The notes: generated from the letters alone by a model not told the origin. A stretch of 64,000 nt of DNA from Ceraceosorus guamensis (GCF_003144195.1 NW_020290044.1:1-64000); one strand, 5' to 3'; counted from the stretch's first letter, positions 1-12,573 are shown. Numbers and translations: made by a program.

Positions 1-3000
1 AAGAACCAAGACCAACTAGTAGGGAAGCGCCCAGCACCGGATGCCACGGTTGTGCCAGAATCAAAGCGTGCCCCTGAGCTAACAACAGCCGAAGCGCAGC
101 CTCCAGAAGCGAGCAGCAACTTCCGAGCCAGCGCGTACTCGATCATTGCAGTCGAGGTTGAAAGCGATGAAGAAACACCCCTGCCACTTTCTGAAGTCAG
201 CGAAGCCTTGGACGAGCTCGACGGCCAGTGTGCTCAACTCGGCGTCATCGATTCTGAGGCCGACGGCGTTTCATGGGAGATGGTCACGAGCAACATTGCA
301 GAGGCTTCTCCACAAGTCGGTGAGCCAGTATTTGAAGCCTGCGAAGAGGAATTTCTGGAGCGTTGCCAAGAACGAATGTCTGCTGTTGAGGAATGGCGGG
401 CTTCTGCCCAAAACTTTGGCCTTGATGGCGAGCCGTGGTCGACCCCGCCGCAGGGCGAGATCCGAAGTGTGGAAGACCCCGGCGAGAGTATCAGCACTCG
501 TCCGGCGAATCTATCGCCGAGCTCGAATGCGTTGTATGAACAGGACCAAGACGAGATCATCGAGTGCACTCTCGCTGAGATGCAAGAAGCTGTCTCTGAC
601 CACGAGGCCGAACAACATCATCAAAGTTGGCGTCGCGGCGTGCACGAAGAGATGACCGCCGTACAGCGAGCTGAACTTGTCTCGATGGTGCCCAGCGAAG
701 CGGTGATCACCTCTGTCGCACCTCTCGCGGCCGTTTCCGATGCACCACTGGATAGGCAAGAGACATCTGCAGACGAGTTGACGCCCCTTCCCGGAGCTTT
801 CCCAATCAGCGGATCGCAGGAAGCCAAAAGCGGGGCAGGTAATTCCAAAGCGTTTCTTGCTGGGCTTGGACTCCTTTTTGCAGACGTGCCAGAAGCACTT
901 ACGGGTGCAGCCTTATTGGCGCCCGAGACGATTGAAGAGATCGACGCGAACAGTCACGGCAGCGTCAGCAACAGCTCGGACGAATTCGAGAGTGCGGACG
1001 AAGGCGAAGAGCACGACTGGCGCGCCCGAAGACATTCTCGCCAATCCAAGACAGTGTCGTGGCTGGAAGCTGCCAGTTCGTTCGAGCGGAAACATGGTTG
1101 TGCTAGAGGAGCCAATGGCTGGCGTACATCCGTCCGCTTTAGTGCCGATGCCCGACGCTCGGTCTTGCGAGGGGACTCAACAAGCAAGAGGATGTCTCGC
1201 GCTCTTGCGTCGACAACTCACTCCCCGCTGCTCTCTGCCCTCATTGAAGCGGATCAATCTGCCGATTTTCAGCCTGGTGGAGCTCCATTCGAGAGCGCGT
1301 GTCACAATGAAATTCTGCAGCTCGCAACAGACCGGCTCTCAGGCGCAGCGATGGAGGCAATTCATGAACCGAGCTCACCTCCCATTGACAACATCATGGA
1401 TCACTCGAAACCTATCTCCACCAATCTCGTCCTACTTCCTGAGATGCAACATAATGGCCCATTTGTAGCGTTGCCAGCCTTCTCGAAATACCAGGAAAAA
1501 GACCCTGCTGGAGCGCGTGGCGCCCATCAAGGTAACCTTGCGGTCCCGCATGACGACGATGAGGAGACAATCGGTCAGCGCGAGGAGCCGACCCGTGCTC
1601 GCTCCGCTTTAGGGCACGGAGAGACGTATCCGACAGGCACTGAGCAGCGAGCCGCACGTCGAGCATCTCGGCGGATGTCGGCAAACGCCATGCCACTTGC
1701 CAGGCGGACATCCCGACGCGATAGTGCGGGTCACTCTTTGAAGCTCGCGGCCATCATTAGCAACACTCCGATACAGCTAGTGGATACACCCGGAGGCTCT
1801 TCTTGGCGATCATCCTTACCCGCGCGTACCTGGTCGCAGCTCTTGGCTCAGTTCGGGCCGAAGGAAATGCACCGCCAGGAAGTCATTTGGGAATTGTGCT
1901 CGACCGAGCGATCCTTCGTGCAGAATCTCGCTAGCATCTTGAAAGTCTTCGGGGTGCCGCTGCGAGACTATCAAGGGCACTGGGAACGTGGCACGCCGAA
2001 GCTGATGGCTAAAATCTTCGATTGGCTTGAGAGCATCCTGCAGCTCCACATTAAAATCTCCACGTCATTTGACACGGCTAGGGCATCTCATGCCACGCCA
2101 GTCATCTTACAGATTGCTTCCGCTGTCCTACGACATGTGGAAGCTCTCGTCGTTCACCAACCCTACCTGGTGCGCTTTGAAGAGGCCAACGCTCTGTTGG
2201 AGCAGATACTGCATGCCCCAGAGCCTCTACCGTTTGCCTCTTTTGTTCAAGACCAACTACGGCTGCGGGAGTGCGGCTCTATGAGCCTGGGTAGCTTCTT
2301 GCTAAAGCCAATACAACGTCTCATGAAGTATCCGCTGTTCTTCAAGGTGAGCAGCGTTGACCACGAGAAGCATTGCAAGCGCCCATCTCACGGCTTCTTC
2401 TTTACCCGCACAGCAATTACTCGAGCTTACACCTTCGGATCATCCCGATTACGATGAGACTTGCGAGCTCTCGCAGAGCACAGAGGCTCTCATCCGAGAC
2501 ATGAACAACGTCAAAGCTAGAGAGGAGGATTATTCCACTCTGCTTTCCCTGGAGAAGCGCATTCGTGGACTGCCTCATGGCTTTGATCTTGCTTCGCGTT
2601 ACCGAGGTCTGCTTCGAGAAGGCAAGCTTAGGTGGGTGCAGCTCAGCGATGCTCAGAGAAGTCAAGTGTCTGGCGACTCTAGAGCTTCATCTCCACGTAT
2701 TCCCAAAATGGAAGGGGACGCGAGACCATCTTCATCGAGCGGATTCCGGCCACTGAGCTTGGCCGCCAAGCATAGCCCCACCGCACGAGGTTCTCCAGAT
2801 CTACGTGGATCAAAACACGCTTCGGGGGATAGCGCTTCTGGCACCTCTGTTACGTCATCTGCCCTAGCGCATCCATCTCGATCATCCACCAGCTCGGACG
2901 GTTTCTTTCAGAGCCCCGTTGTTGGGCCCTTCACCGCATCAAGCTATTCACCGGGTGCTCTGTCAGCAGGAGCTGGTCTTGCTTCCCGTACAGAAAAGCT

Positions 3001-4271
3001 TCATGTCACTCCACTTGCACCGCCAAGACCCATGAGCCGCAAGTCAAGTGTAGCGAATCTCTTCTTGCGGGCAAGCGGCAGATCTGCGGAGAAAGAAAAG
3101 GCACGTTCAGGTGAAAGCACAGGCATCGATGTCCACGCTTTTGTGCTATCAGATGCAGTCATTCTGACTGTGCAAGATGCCGATGGCGTGGCCGATGCAA
3201 AGCCCATTTCGCCCTTGGTCGCATCTGGCAAGAGCAAAAGCAAGGAAAAACTTCGCCGCAACTCATGGTCGGCGCCAACAGTACCTAAGGAGCAGGAGCG
3301 TTTCACCTTGATCTCAGACTTGGGACTCGTGCGCATCTTGAATGTCATCGACCGCTCTGGTCGATCCAGTGGTGAGAAGTTGCGATTTCAGAGCTTCACG
3401 TCATCTCAACAGTTGCTGACGTCATCGAGCTGTCGTCACAGACTTTCCAAACTTGCTGGAAGTTGAAGTGCTGCCCATCAAAGCTGAGCGCGCCGTGCTC
3501 GGCGGCCCCAGTAAGCACAAGGCGATTGGAGGTCCTGCGACGCTATTCTTCTCATTTTCTTCAGACGATACGCCTGCCACTCGACGCCTGTCCCAGACGC
3601 CAGAGCTCATCTGCACCGCGTGGTACCGGGCTTTGGAGAGGTCACTGGTCGCTTGCATTCACTCTGCCAGACTCAACTCTGGCTCGACTACAGTGCTTGG
3701 CACGAAGCCTCAGTCCGCCCATGCCGAGTGGCCCAGGCGCAAGGATCAGGTCACTCAGCTCGTCATGGCAGCAGCTCAAAGCGGCGACCGGGAAAATCTT
3801 GTCGCGCTTCTGCAATCAGGCTTACCGTACCCACGGTCTCCTTCCCATCAAGACCTGGCTGACAGAGCCAGCGAAGTGCTGAACAAGACGACGTCTCAAG
3901 AAGGCCGTCAGAGTCTTACCGTCAACGTCAAGGCTGCCAACAGCATCTCTGTGGTCGGCAGCAGTGTTCTCGACGATGTCGAAGAAGAGCGAGAGGAGCG
4001 CCGATGGTGGGCACTCCGGTTGTCCGAAGTCCGAAATGATCTGATTGCGGAGAAGGAGATCGACGCCATGATTGAAGCGCGCGCAGCTGCTCTTTCGAAT
4101 CTGTGGGCGACGGAGAACATGTCGCCCGCGAGCAACACGTCACCACTTGTAGGCTCGAGAGATGAGATGACGCCACCCAGACGCAGCGTACGTCGAGGCG
4201 TGCCCATCTTACCAGCCACAAGACAAGCGCCTTTGCGCAGCGCCACCCCGCATTCCGCGGTCGAGCGCTGA
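1..4271 (+). CDS. RhoGEF with DH and PH domains (5' partial)
   Basis: Guanine-nucleotide exchange factor for Rho-type GTPases. The frame is open from base 1 with no in-frame ATG, so the gene starts left of the window. Exons 1-2346, 2414-3371 and 3442-4271 keep frame and give at least 1377 residues. The DH domain begins near base 1867 and holds the hallmark helix KPIQRLMKYPLFFK, which continues across the first intron as QLLELTPSDHPDYDE; this fixes the splice. A PH-type region (DVHAFVLSDAVILTV, then FTLISDLGLVRI) spans the second intron at about 3120-3640. The first 1800 bases encode an acidic, Ser-rich, probably disordered region, and the C-terminus is also low complexity. It should act at the membrane in polarity or cytokinesis signalling. 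Which Rho GTPase it activates cannot be read from sequence. Confidence 0.9.
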
Positions 4272-5136
4272 ACATTGCCTCGCATCCACGTATCCTGCTG
4301 CTTGGCAGCTCCCGTGCCTCTTATATTCTTGCTTTTTCATTGTAGCCATCTCGACTCTTGCGTCACCTCTCGCTTTTCTCACATTTCCTGGCGCCCGCGC
4401 ATCATGTCTCATCTCGCCCCAGGCTCCGCACATCATACACACTTTGGGGCTCCTCGCCCCACGCACATCATACACTCTTTGGGCTCGAACGTGCTTGCCA
4501 GCCTCGTTGTCAGCGGGTCGCGCCTTTTACAATGGATGCTTTTGACACCAGCCACTACAGTACCAAGTATGGATGGCGCCTTCTAGGAGAAGTCTCACGG
4601 TGGCGGAGAGCCTCAAAAGCACAGCAGCGGAGCCTTGGTGCTGCTAGGCGTGAGAGTGGCACTAACCACCTTGCCCCGCACTGCCGGAGCACCAAGCTCG
4701 AAGTTGAATGTAATTGGGGGGGGGGGAGAGGAAGGACCTGTTTGAAATCTCGCTCGAGCCAGCAAGCCGAGATTACCGCGGAAATGCGGAGATTCTTCGC
4801 GCAGTACTACTACCACTAGCAGCCAGTGAAATGTCTGGAAGTCCTTTGTCGTCGTCGAGCTTGACTCCGGCTGGGCGCGTCAGCTCTGAAGCATCCGTCG
4901 AGATTCTACGCGCACGTCAAGCGACCTCGGAGGAGATGCCATATATAGGAACTCTTGGACGAAAGTCGCGCACAGTAGTATTTGCAGAATGCTTTGACGA
5001 CCATTTTCGAATGCACTGCGAACGGTCACGACGAGAGCATTCGGCCGTTCCTCCGCGCAGATTGATTGTGACCGCCATATCGTAACTACAAGTTCTTCTC
5101 TCTTTGAAGCCGGACTCCGTCGTCAAGCTTGTCGAC
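4272..5136. other. Spacer after the RhoGEF
   Basis: No convincing gene. It holds an imperfect direct repeat (about 4414-4452 and 4454-4487, sharing GCACATCATACAC and the following TTTGGG), an 11-G run at 4716-4726, and a TATA-like box listed separately. Confidence 0.5.
4942..4948 (+). promoter_or_regulatory. TATA-like box for the small secreted-protein gene
   Basis: TATATAG lies 195 bases upstream of the ATG at 5137, a reasonable distance for a fungal TATA element. It supports a transcription unit there but is only a short match. Confidence 0.35.
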
Positions 5137-5779
5137 ATGCGTCCGTTTGCAGCGCCTCTGCTTCTACTTTCGCTAAGCTCCATCAGAGCGCTATCACTGG
5201 GAGACAGGTGAGTGTAGCGAGACGCAGCGGATGGGCAATGGACTGGCCTTTGTGATCAGCCGATGCCAATGACACATACGATCATGGCAATCAGCTCCGT
5301 CCTAGATCGCTTTGTGAGTCGTCGTGCGGTACCTTGTATTTGAGATGCTATTGCGCCTCGGTCGTTGACCCATCAAGAGCGGGTGAATTGGCAGGTTGAG
5401 CAAGCACCAAGCATCGTCCATTGGAGGGACGCGCATGGCAAAGTTCGCCATACGATGGACATGAAGAGCAGAAACTTTTCCCGTTTCAGCTACGAGGATA
5501 GGCCGGTAAGTATGACCTCGGCCAATTGGCATCCCATTGTGAGTTCCCGCGGAAGCGATGCGTGCGGGATGGTTTGCAAAAGAACAAGGTCTATGGTGCG
5601 TCATGAGGTGAAGCATGGACGAGCAGGCCAGCATCTCATTCTGCTTGTTCCTGCTTGCTTCATTCGACGTTGACTGGCAGTACAAGAACGCGCAGAGAAA
5701 CGGATTGAAGGCTGAAGGCGTGACTGAGAGCGGAGCAAAGGTGCACTGGGATGGATTTTCGTGGACTCAAGAGAACTAA
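5137..5779 (+). CDS. Small candidate secreted protein (99 aa)
   Basis: The first exon encodes a strong signal-peptide start (MRPFAAPLLLLSLSSIRA) and ends in a perfect GTGAGT donor. Proposed exons 5137-5207, 5295-5313, 5395-5505 and 5681-5779 total exactly 300 bases and end in TAA. The mature part is short, basic and rich in aromatic residues (FSRFSYEDRP, then VHWDGFSWTQEN). No family is recognised and there are no cysteines. A short secreted orphan behind a TATA-like box resembles smut effectors, but that role is inference. The 19-base second exon and the third intron (175 bp) are the weakest parts of the model; the signal-peptide exon is the strongest. Confidence 0.42.
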
Positions 5780-6639
5780 GCGCCTGTGCCAGACCTACTC
5801 AGACCTGAAGGCAACATTCAAAATTGAAAGAATAGAAATTGTCCACCTATGCGTTGCAAGTTCGAGTCAAAGTCTAAAGAGCATTCAGGATTGAGGAGGG
5901 TACATCTTCTGTGCTGATATGACCTATAGCTTGCAGGCGATTCTTTGCATTCGGATTCGTGGGATTCGTGACAAGTTCGGCCTCTGCGAATGGGAATCAT
6001 AAATGCCTTTGCGATCCATTTGCACTCAGACTCACGACTGGCACAATCAGGAGCGCGAAAGAGCCGTGTGGGCAAAGCTCTAGCAGCTACTTTCTTGACT
6101 CGGTGATCGAGTCACAAAGCCACGGGTGTGCAGGCAGGCTATTCAGGACGCGTCACATGCGGCGTTTGTGCGCTTCTGGTGTACGGCATGCTGCTGAAGG
6201 CGCGCCGCGCGAGCGAGCTTCTGAATGATGCCGCGCCCACGTGGGGTTGCGCCTTGAATTCCTGCAGCTGATGCTTTGAATCGTGAATCACGAATATAAA
6301 GTCGTGCGATGGCGACTCTGATGATTTCTTGATTTGGCCTTGCGTTGCATCTCATCAGACTTTCAAAAGGCCTTTGCCATGGATATTCGGTATTCAAGTG
6401 ATTCGCTTAGTTTGTGATTCTGGTTGCAAGACTCGAACGTCATCTTGAGCGACCAGCATACCCCTCGCCTCTAGCACCAAGTCGAGGTGAGCAATCAGCA
6501 GCTACACTTCTCAGCCAGTCGCAACAACAGTTGCCACGCACGCAGCACAGCAAAGCAAAGCGGACCTCGGACCCTTTTTCTCCCCTGCTCCATCCTCACA
6601 CATCCATCGCAAACTTGTCCTTCATTCTCCAGCAGCAAT
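5780..6639. other. Spacer upstream of eIF2alpha
   Basis: No gene seen. It contains several short GATTCGTG/GAATCACGA-type motifs (for example near 5953-5970 and 6282-6296) of the dispersed family described in the findings, and an A/C-rich 5' leader just before the eIF2alpha ATG. Confidence 0.5.
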
Positions 6640-8086
6640 ATGCGCTTCTACGAAAAGACGCTTCCGGACGCGGAGGATGTGGTGATGGTGCAAGTGCGGC
6701 AAATAGCAGAGATGGGAGCTTACGTCAAGCTTTTGGAGTACGATGGTGTGGAAGGAATGATCTTGCTATCCGAACTTAGCAGGCGTAGAATCAGATCCAT
6801 TCAAAAGCTGATCAGGGTGGGCAGAAACGAGGTGGTGGTGGTGCTGAGGGTAGACAAGGATAAGGGTGAGTGGAAGGTTGGGAGCCAAATGATCAGGCAA
6901 TACAGCAAAGACGTCAAGGGCGGGCATGCAGCTGCGTCGCAGACGCTGAGCTGGTGATGGATGGGTGGGAGCAGGTTTGGACGCAGAGAGCGCTCGTGCG
7001 GATCGCTCATTTGGCCACACAGCATCGCGATGCTGCTCAAACACGGGCATAGCAGCGCTGCGTCAAGAGCACGAGCAATACGATCCGCTGACACTCGACA
7101 CTTCTTGGCTGCATGGTGCAGGCTACATCGACTTGTCCAAGCGTCGAGTGTCTCCAGAGGATATCATTCGCTGCGAGGAGAGGTTTAATAAGAGCAAGGC
7201 TGTGCACAGTATTCTTGCGCACGTGTCCGGAAAACTCAACAAGCCTCTAGAGGAGCTGTACGAGGCCATCAGTTGGCCATTGGATAAAAAGTTTGGACAT
7301 GCGTATGACGCTTTCAAGCTCGCTGTCACGTAAGTATGCCGGGTGCGGTGTGCAGGAGGTGGCGCAGCGAAGGTCGGGCTGTCCTCCGTACGGCACTGAA
7401 AAGCCCTTCTCTTCGCGGCTCGTACGGCAACAGAGAGTCCGAGACTGTGTTTACGGGTCTGGAATTGGACGCCGACGTGCAAAGAGAGCTGCAAGCAAAC
7501 ATTGCTCGTCGTATGACGCCCCAGCCCGTCAAGATCCGAGCAGATGTGGAAGTGACGTGTTACAATGCGGCCGGTATAGATGGTATCAAATCGGCATTGC
7601 AGGCTGCAGAGGATTTGCAAACGGAAGAGATCCCGATCAAGGTCAAGTTGATCGCTCCTCCCCTCTATGTGCTCGTCACCAACTCGACGGACAAGCAAGG
7701 CGGTATAGATCTGCTCAAAAAGGCCCTCACAACCATCGATGCGAGCATAAAGAAGAGCGGAGGAAATTTGGCTGTCAAGATGGAGGTGAGTCCATATTTG
7801 CGATGCGCAGTCTTGACGCTGTCCAGTAGCTGATGCACCTTGATGCGCCTTGCGCGCGGTTGTCCTTTTCGTGCAGCCCAAGGCCGTGTCCGAGTCAGAA
7901 GATCAGGAGTTAGAGAGGCTTTTGCAGAGAGTGGAAAAGGAAAACGAGCAGGTGGCTGGAGACGACGAGTGAGTCTGGCTGTGGGCATCAGAACCGCATG
8001 TGTTGTTCTTGCTTGTCTCATCATTCTTGTTGCTCGTCATCTTACCCTACGCCATCTTTCACAGCGACTCGGACGACGAGGAATAA
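6640..8086 (+). CDS. SUI2: Translation initiation factor eIF2 alpha subunit
   Basis: Alpha subunit of eIF2, which delivers initiator Met-tRNA to the 40S ribosome. Exons 6640-6865, 7122-7329, 7434-7785, 7877-7968 and 8065-8086 give 299 residues, about the usual size. The N-terminal S1 domain includes [18 protein letters not shown] and the regulatory loop [14 protein letters not shown]; Ser47 corresponds to the Ser51 phosphorylated by Gcn2-type kinases. Later conserved blocks are [27 protein letters not shown] and an acidic tail ending DDSDDEE. The first intron (256 bp) is longer than most here. Each splice restores the family sequence exactly (DKDKG-YIDLSK, AVT-ESETVF). It converges on the DUR3 gene. 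Confidence 0.96.
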
Positions 8087-8497
8087 GCTCACGAGGCCAT
8101 GCGCAGTGCGGGTGCGCGCTCTCCTCTGCAAGTGCAGCTGAATGGCTGTTGGTGTGCCCTACCGACTGTACACGTAGTCACAAAGAACAAGCGCTTGTTT
8201 CACCCTCATCTTGCCACTCTGCTACTCGAAATGCGGCCGTCTTCCGCAGGGGCGGCTTTTTGCACCTCCAACAGGGCGTGATCAGGAGAGCAAGCGGGAC
8301 AGTCTATGCATTGGTGCGATGATACATGCCATTTTAAAGATCAGGATCAAAAGCAGAAAATAGAGCAGTCGATGATATCAGGTCGTCTAGAGAGGTTACA
8401 GGCGTCGTTGAGAGAGGAGAACAGACAATTTTGGGGGGCAGGGCATTTGGTAGCACGATGCTTCTGCGAAGGCAGATGAGCAAGGCAAACACGTCGT
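8087..8497. other. Convergent 3' spacer
   Basis: Lies between the 3' ends of eIF2alpha (+) and DUR3 (-). No coding signal. It should carry both polyadenylation regions. Confidence 0.5.
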
Positions 8498-10570
8498 CTA
8501 CACTTTCGCCTCGGTCAGAGGGGAAGCTGTAGACTCTGCAGTCTTGAGCTTCGGACTGTCGGTGAGGGTTCCAGAGGGCGAAGATGCTTGTTCGAGCTGA
8601 GGCGTGTCGTGCTGCGTTTTGCTGTTTGGCTGAGAACGCGCGGCAGCCTCTCCCTTGAGGACGCTCTTGACGATAAAGGCGATGGTGTGCCTTCCCTGGT
8701 ACACGGGCAGGATAGCAATGACGAGCAGAGTGATGAAGAGCCAGATGAGACTGACGGTGATCCAACCCTTGAAGAAGGGCAAGCTGAAGGTGTAATCGAC
8801 GTACATGCCGAATGGCCAGACGACCCAAACGGCGAGGAACAAGAAGATGCCTGCGAAGGCTGCAACCTTGGACATTTTCTTCATGTAAGCTTCTTGAGCA
8901 GCCGTGAAAGCTCCCTCTTCGTTCTTTTCCGAATCGTTGATCGAATCGTCGTCGCGAATGAGCTTGATGTCGCTGAACCTCTCCCACTGCCACGCGTTGC
9001 TGTCTGGGAAGGCGTAGCTGAGAATGGGGGCGAGGATGCATGGCACAAAGAAGGAGACAATGTTGCCCCACATGCAAGGGATCAGCGCACCGGTGGTGGT
9101 GACGTTGAGAATACCATCACCGTAGTGGTAAGCTGTGCTGATCCAAGTAGCCAGACCAGCGGCGAGACCGATCAGGGGCGCAGCGATGGCTGCCACCTTG
9201 CTCTGTTTGCGCCAGATGACGGTACCGGCAGTGGTGAAGCATCCGGGGCAGACAATGACGCCCAAGAAGTACAGCGTCCAGGTGAGGGATAGACCAATGT
9301 GGTAGAAGACGACGGAAACTGCGCAAGCGACGAGGGCAAAGCCAATGCACGCTAGGCGAGAGACCAAGATGATGCTCTTTTCGGTCGCCTTGGGGTTGAC
9401 GTAGGTGTGATAGACGTCGCTGCTGATGATGGATGAGACTGCGATCAGTTGGGCAGAAACGGTGCTGGTGACGGCAAAGAAGATGAGCCAGACCACCGCC
9501 ACCGCTCCACCTTTGCCAGCTGTGGCGAGAGCGACGTACGCCAAAGGCAGACCGTTTGCGGTCTCGGAATCCGTCAGCTTTCGTCCGACAGCTGGCCAGA
9601 TCGGATTGTTGCCCAGACTGAGGGCGGTCGCGCCCGCAATGGTGCCGAGGCACCAAGGAATTCCAAAGTAGAGGATGCCTCCAAGGATGTAGCCGGGCGT
9701 AGCTGCAGCGACAGAGGCCGAGAAGGCTTTTTGCCAGTAAGACGAGTCCATGATGACCAGACCAAAGTTTCCCAAGGTGTGGACAGCTCCGAATGCGATG
9801 CCCATCTGACTCTTCATGGTGAGGTAGGATCCGTTGTAGTTACCTTCGACGGGCGAACTCTCGGCCAGCGCGGTGACGTTGCGCCAGATTGTGTCCAGAC
9901 CACCGACGGCGGGGTTGGTGATGGCCTTGACGGACAGATAGATGCAAATGATGAGGAGAGGCACGGTGTGGGCGTAGTCGGTGATGAAGGTAGCCTTGAG
10001 GCCACCGCTCAACGTGTAGCCCACCACTCCGACGGGAAGCAGAAAGATGGCAGCTTCGATGGCTTGACCTGTAAGAGCGCTGATGGTGGCACTCGCACCG
10101 AGGAACATGTTGATGGATGCGATGAGGTTGGTGATGAGCGCCAACACCATGTAGATCAAGTGCGCCGTAGTTCCGTATCGAGCCTTTACGATCTCGAGCA
10201 TGGTGTGAGCATGAGGTGTCCTCCTCTTGGATTGGATGGCGAGTAGAGCAAAAAAGCTGATCTGGACGAGACATCCAGCAGCGAACATGAAGGAACCTTG
10301 GACACCGTAAGTGTACATGACAACAGAGGAAGATAGCAGAGCCGTGGACCACGCCCATGATGAGACCACAGCTGTTGCTGTCAATCCCAAGCCAATGGTA
10401 CGACCGGCTGTAGCGTAGGTCTCAAATTTGGAATTGTCTTCACCGTTGTACTTCTTCAGAAGCCTAGTGATGAAGTACATGCCCACGGCGAAGGCCAGAC
10501 CGACACCGAGGAGGATACCGTACGCCCATCCCTGGGAGATGGGCGGGGTGATACCTTGCGAGACGTCCAT
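8498..10570 (-). CDS. DUR3: Urea active transporter, DUR3-type sodium:solute symporter
   Basis: High-affinity urea (and possibly polyamine) uptake permease of the plasma membrane, solute:sodium symporter family. The intronless frame encodes 690 residues with about 15 hydrophobic segments. Family blocks include ISQGWAYGILLGVGLAF at the N-terminus, VSSWAWSTALLSSS, the THTMLEIVKARYG-like loop after the third helix, and YTLSGGLKATFITDYAHT. The start is placed at the ATG ending at 10570 because homologues begin just before the first helix. The frame stays open 65 codons further upstream to an ATG at 10765, but that stretch looks like 5' leader. The cytosolic C-terminus is Ser/Thr/Pro-rich. DUR3 genes are usually nitrogen-repressed; one GATAAG lies about 890 bases upstream (11455), too little to argue from. 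Confidence 0.95.
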   Translation of the reverse strand: MDVSQGITPPISQGWAYGILLGVGLAFAVGMYFITRLLKKYNGEDNSKFETYATAGRTIGLGLTATAVVSSWAWSTALLSSSVVMYTYGVQGSFMFAAGCLVQISFFALLAIQSKRRTPHAHTMLEIVKARYGTTAHLIYMVLALITNLIASINMFLGASATISALTGQAIEAAIFLLPVGVVGYTLSGGLKATFITDYAHTVPLLIICIYLSVKAITNPAVGGLDTIWRNVTALAESSPVEGNYNGSYLTMKSQMGIAFGAVHTLGNFGLVIMDSSYWQKAFSASVAAATPGYILGGILYFGIPWCLGTIAGATALSLGNNPIWPAVGRKLTDSETANGLPLAYVALATAGKGGAVAVVWLIFFAVTSTVSAQLIAVSSIISSDVYHTYVNPKATEKSIILVSRLACIGFALVACAVSVVFYHIGLSLTWTLYFLGVIVCPGCFTTAGTVIWRKQSKVAAIAAPLIGLAAGLATWISTAYHYGDGILNVTTTGALIPCMWGNIVSFFVPCILAPILSYAFPDSNAWQWERFSDIKLIRDDDSINDSEKNEEGAFTAAQEAYMKKMSKVAAFAGIFLFLAVWVVWPFGMYVDYTFSLPFFKGWITVSLIWLFITLLVIAILPVYQGRHTIAFIVKSVLKGEAAARSQPNSKTQHDTPQLEQASSPSGTLTDSPKLKTAESTASPLTEAKV

Positions 10571-12573
10571 CTTGACGCGCTTCAAGTACGCACGGCGGAG
10601 AGGGGCAGTGACGAGGCTGACGGGTGTGCTCGTTCGAAAGGGAATGATCTGAGGGAACAGAGGTGGGAGGAGCCTTTCCGAGCATTTGGCTCTTGGGTCG
10701 TCTTTAAGGCTTTGCAGTCGGGCAAAGAGGAGGCACAAACTCCATCGAATGCTGCTGCCCTCCACCGTCGGGGCATCGCGAGCAGCAATCTCAGGCCGAG
10801 TCAGTGAGTCAGTCAGTCTTCTGCTGTGTGATGCCGTACCGGATTCTCGGATTCAGAAGATGTAAAAAATGTCATCGTACGTGTTCGTGCTGCACTAGTG
10901 CCTGCTAGCCTCTGAGCAAGGGAGATCCAAGATCTGAGGGTGCCGAGGTGAGGCGCCCGAACATTCGATGCTGCTGTGCTCGTGACTTGCACGAGCGTCG
11001 CATCGGCTGGTTTGGCAGCATCGCTACGAAGCCCCAAAGCAAGATTGCAAGTCCAGGAAAGCAATAATCACGAGCTTTGCGTTTGCTGCACCCCTGCTGG
11101 CCTTGTAGATCGTCGTGGCTGCAGCTGTTTCAATGGGCATGTGATTTCTCGATCGTCCTGCTTTTGCTCGTGCCGAAGAACCTGGGGATGCGTGTGCGCG
11201 AATCGTAGCTCGGAGAGGCACCAAAGGAGTGTGTTGGTATGCGACTCACAAGCGACACTCTTTGCCTTTATCAACCGTCACGACTCCTGCTTGTGGAGGC
11301 TCGGATGGCTTCATTGCTTTGCCGTCCGCCTTGCGGTGAAGATGCCTGGGTTGATGCGCCACGGCAGAGGTGAGTTACAAAATGGCATGTCGAAGCGTTG
11401 ACGTGATCGCCGATACAGATGGTGTCACGCCTTCCGACGCGCGTGCCCTTCCGCGATAAGGCGCGCTAAAGGAAGCTGCAAATGCTTAGTCTTGAATGCT
11501 TGTTTATTATTGCTGAATAGACTCTCGGTACTTGATGCAAACGCGCCCGCTTGCTTCTTAATTGTGTGATCTGTGCGCTTTCCAGAAAATACCATCAGCT
11601 GCTGCACGCATGTGCGCGGCTTAAATGCGCGATTGCGGTGATGATTGTGCTTTGGTTTTACATTGCGGGATGACGAGCTTTCTTGGAGTCCTTGCGTCAA
11701 CTCCATGCATGGCCACAGTTACTCGGCTGGGCACTCGATCCGCATGCAGTAACAAGCATCAGAATCGCCATATATGTAAGGCAAATCACCAATTTGAATA
11801 TGAACGCGGATGCGACCCCGAAACACTCAAACTCGACTTTTGCCTGAAGCTAGCACCGGGTCGATCACGACGCTTGCAAAGAAAAGGTCGAGAACGATCT
11901 GCGCTCGCTGCCAGTTCTCGCTCGACACGTGACGACGCAAAAATGGTTGGTTTCAAAATCAAATTTTGATGAATCTTGGTCGAGAATTTCAAGATTGACC
12001 CCCCCATTCACGCGTTACATTTCACGTGATTGATGAGTTCCGCACGAGCAAAGTCCAACCTCGGTGCCGAGCCCGCGTTTTTCATGCGGGGTCAGGCGGG
12101 GTGAGATGAGAGACGCTACTGCGTACACGCGACGCGAGCGGGCAAGCAGCGCACGTTTCACGCGAGTCGAGCGTGAGAAAGTCAACAAAAGTAGAATCTG
12201 AACCAGAGAACGTGAATTGCTGTGTGCTGCTGCTGCGAGCCTGCGACTGCAGCTGAATCGCGAATGTGGGGGCTGGCTGGCTGGCTGCCATGCCCACGCG
12301 TGCAGCTAGCATGCCGACATCGACTTGGCCGACGATGAGGATTACGGAAGCGTTGAATGGTGAATGGAGAGGCGGTGGTACGTGTGCGCGTATGAACAAC
12401 GCTCAATCATGAAAGCCGTCAGTGACGAGTGATCTCAGCTAAATCATTGGTCACGAGCCACGAGCCACGAGTCACGAGTCACGAGTCACACCCGCAACTC
12501 GCACTTCTCGTATGACGTCTGCTGTGCTTTGCGCTTCTTCTCCAGCCACCTAGAACACAAAGCAAGAATCAAA
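10571..12573. other. Divergent spacer between DUR3 and the SDR gene
   Basis: About 2 kb without a convincing gene. Open frames here are short and lack conserved features or plausible splice partners. A TTTCACGTGATT palindrome sits near 12020 and a 7-bp tandem repeat lies close to the SDR start. It should hold promoters for both flanking genes. Confidence 0.5.
12452..12489. repeat. Tandem 7-bp repeat CACGAGY
   Basis: Five consecutive copies of CACGAGC or CACGAGT plus a partial sixth, ending 85 bases before the SDR ATG. It is the clearest tandem example of a motif that occurs scattered in many spacers here. It could be a promoter element or a replication-slippage product. Confidence 0.8.

Noticed and set aside
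9449-10246. 265-codon plus-strand open frame
   Set aside because: Lies wholly antisense to the DUR3 transmembrane region, which has clear family conservation.
10571-10765. 65-codon N-terminal extension of the DUR3 frame
   Set aside because: Family members start just before the first helix; the extension has no conserved features and looks like transcribed leader.
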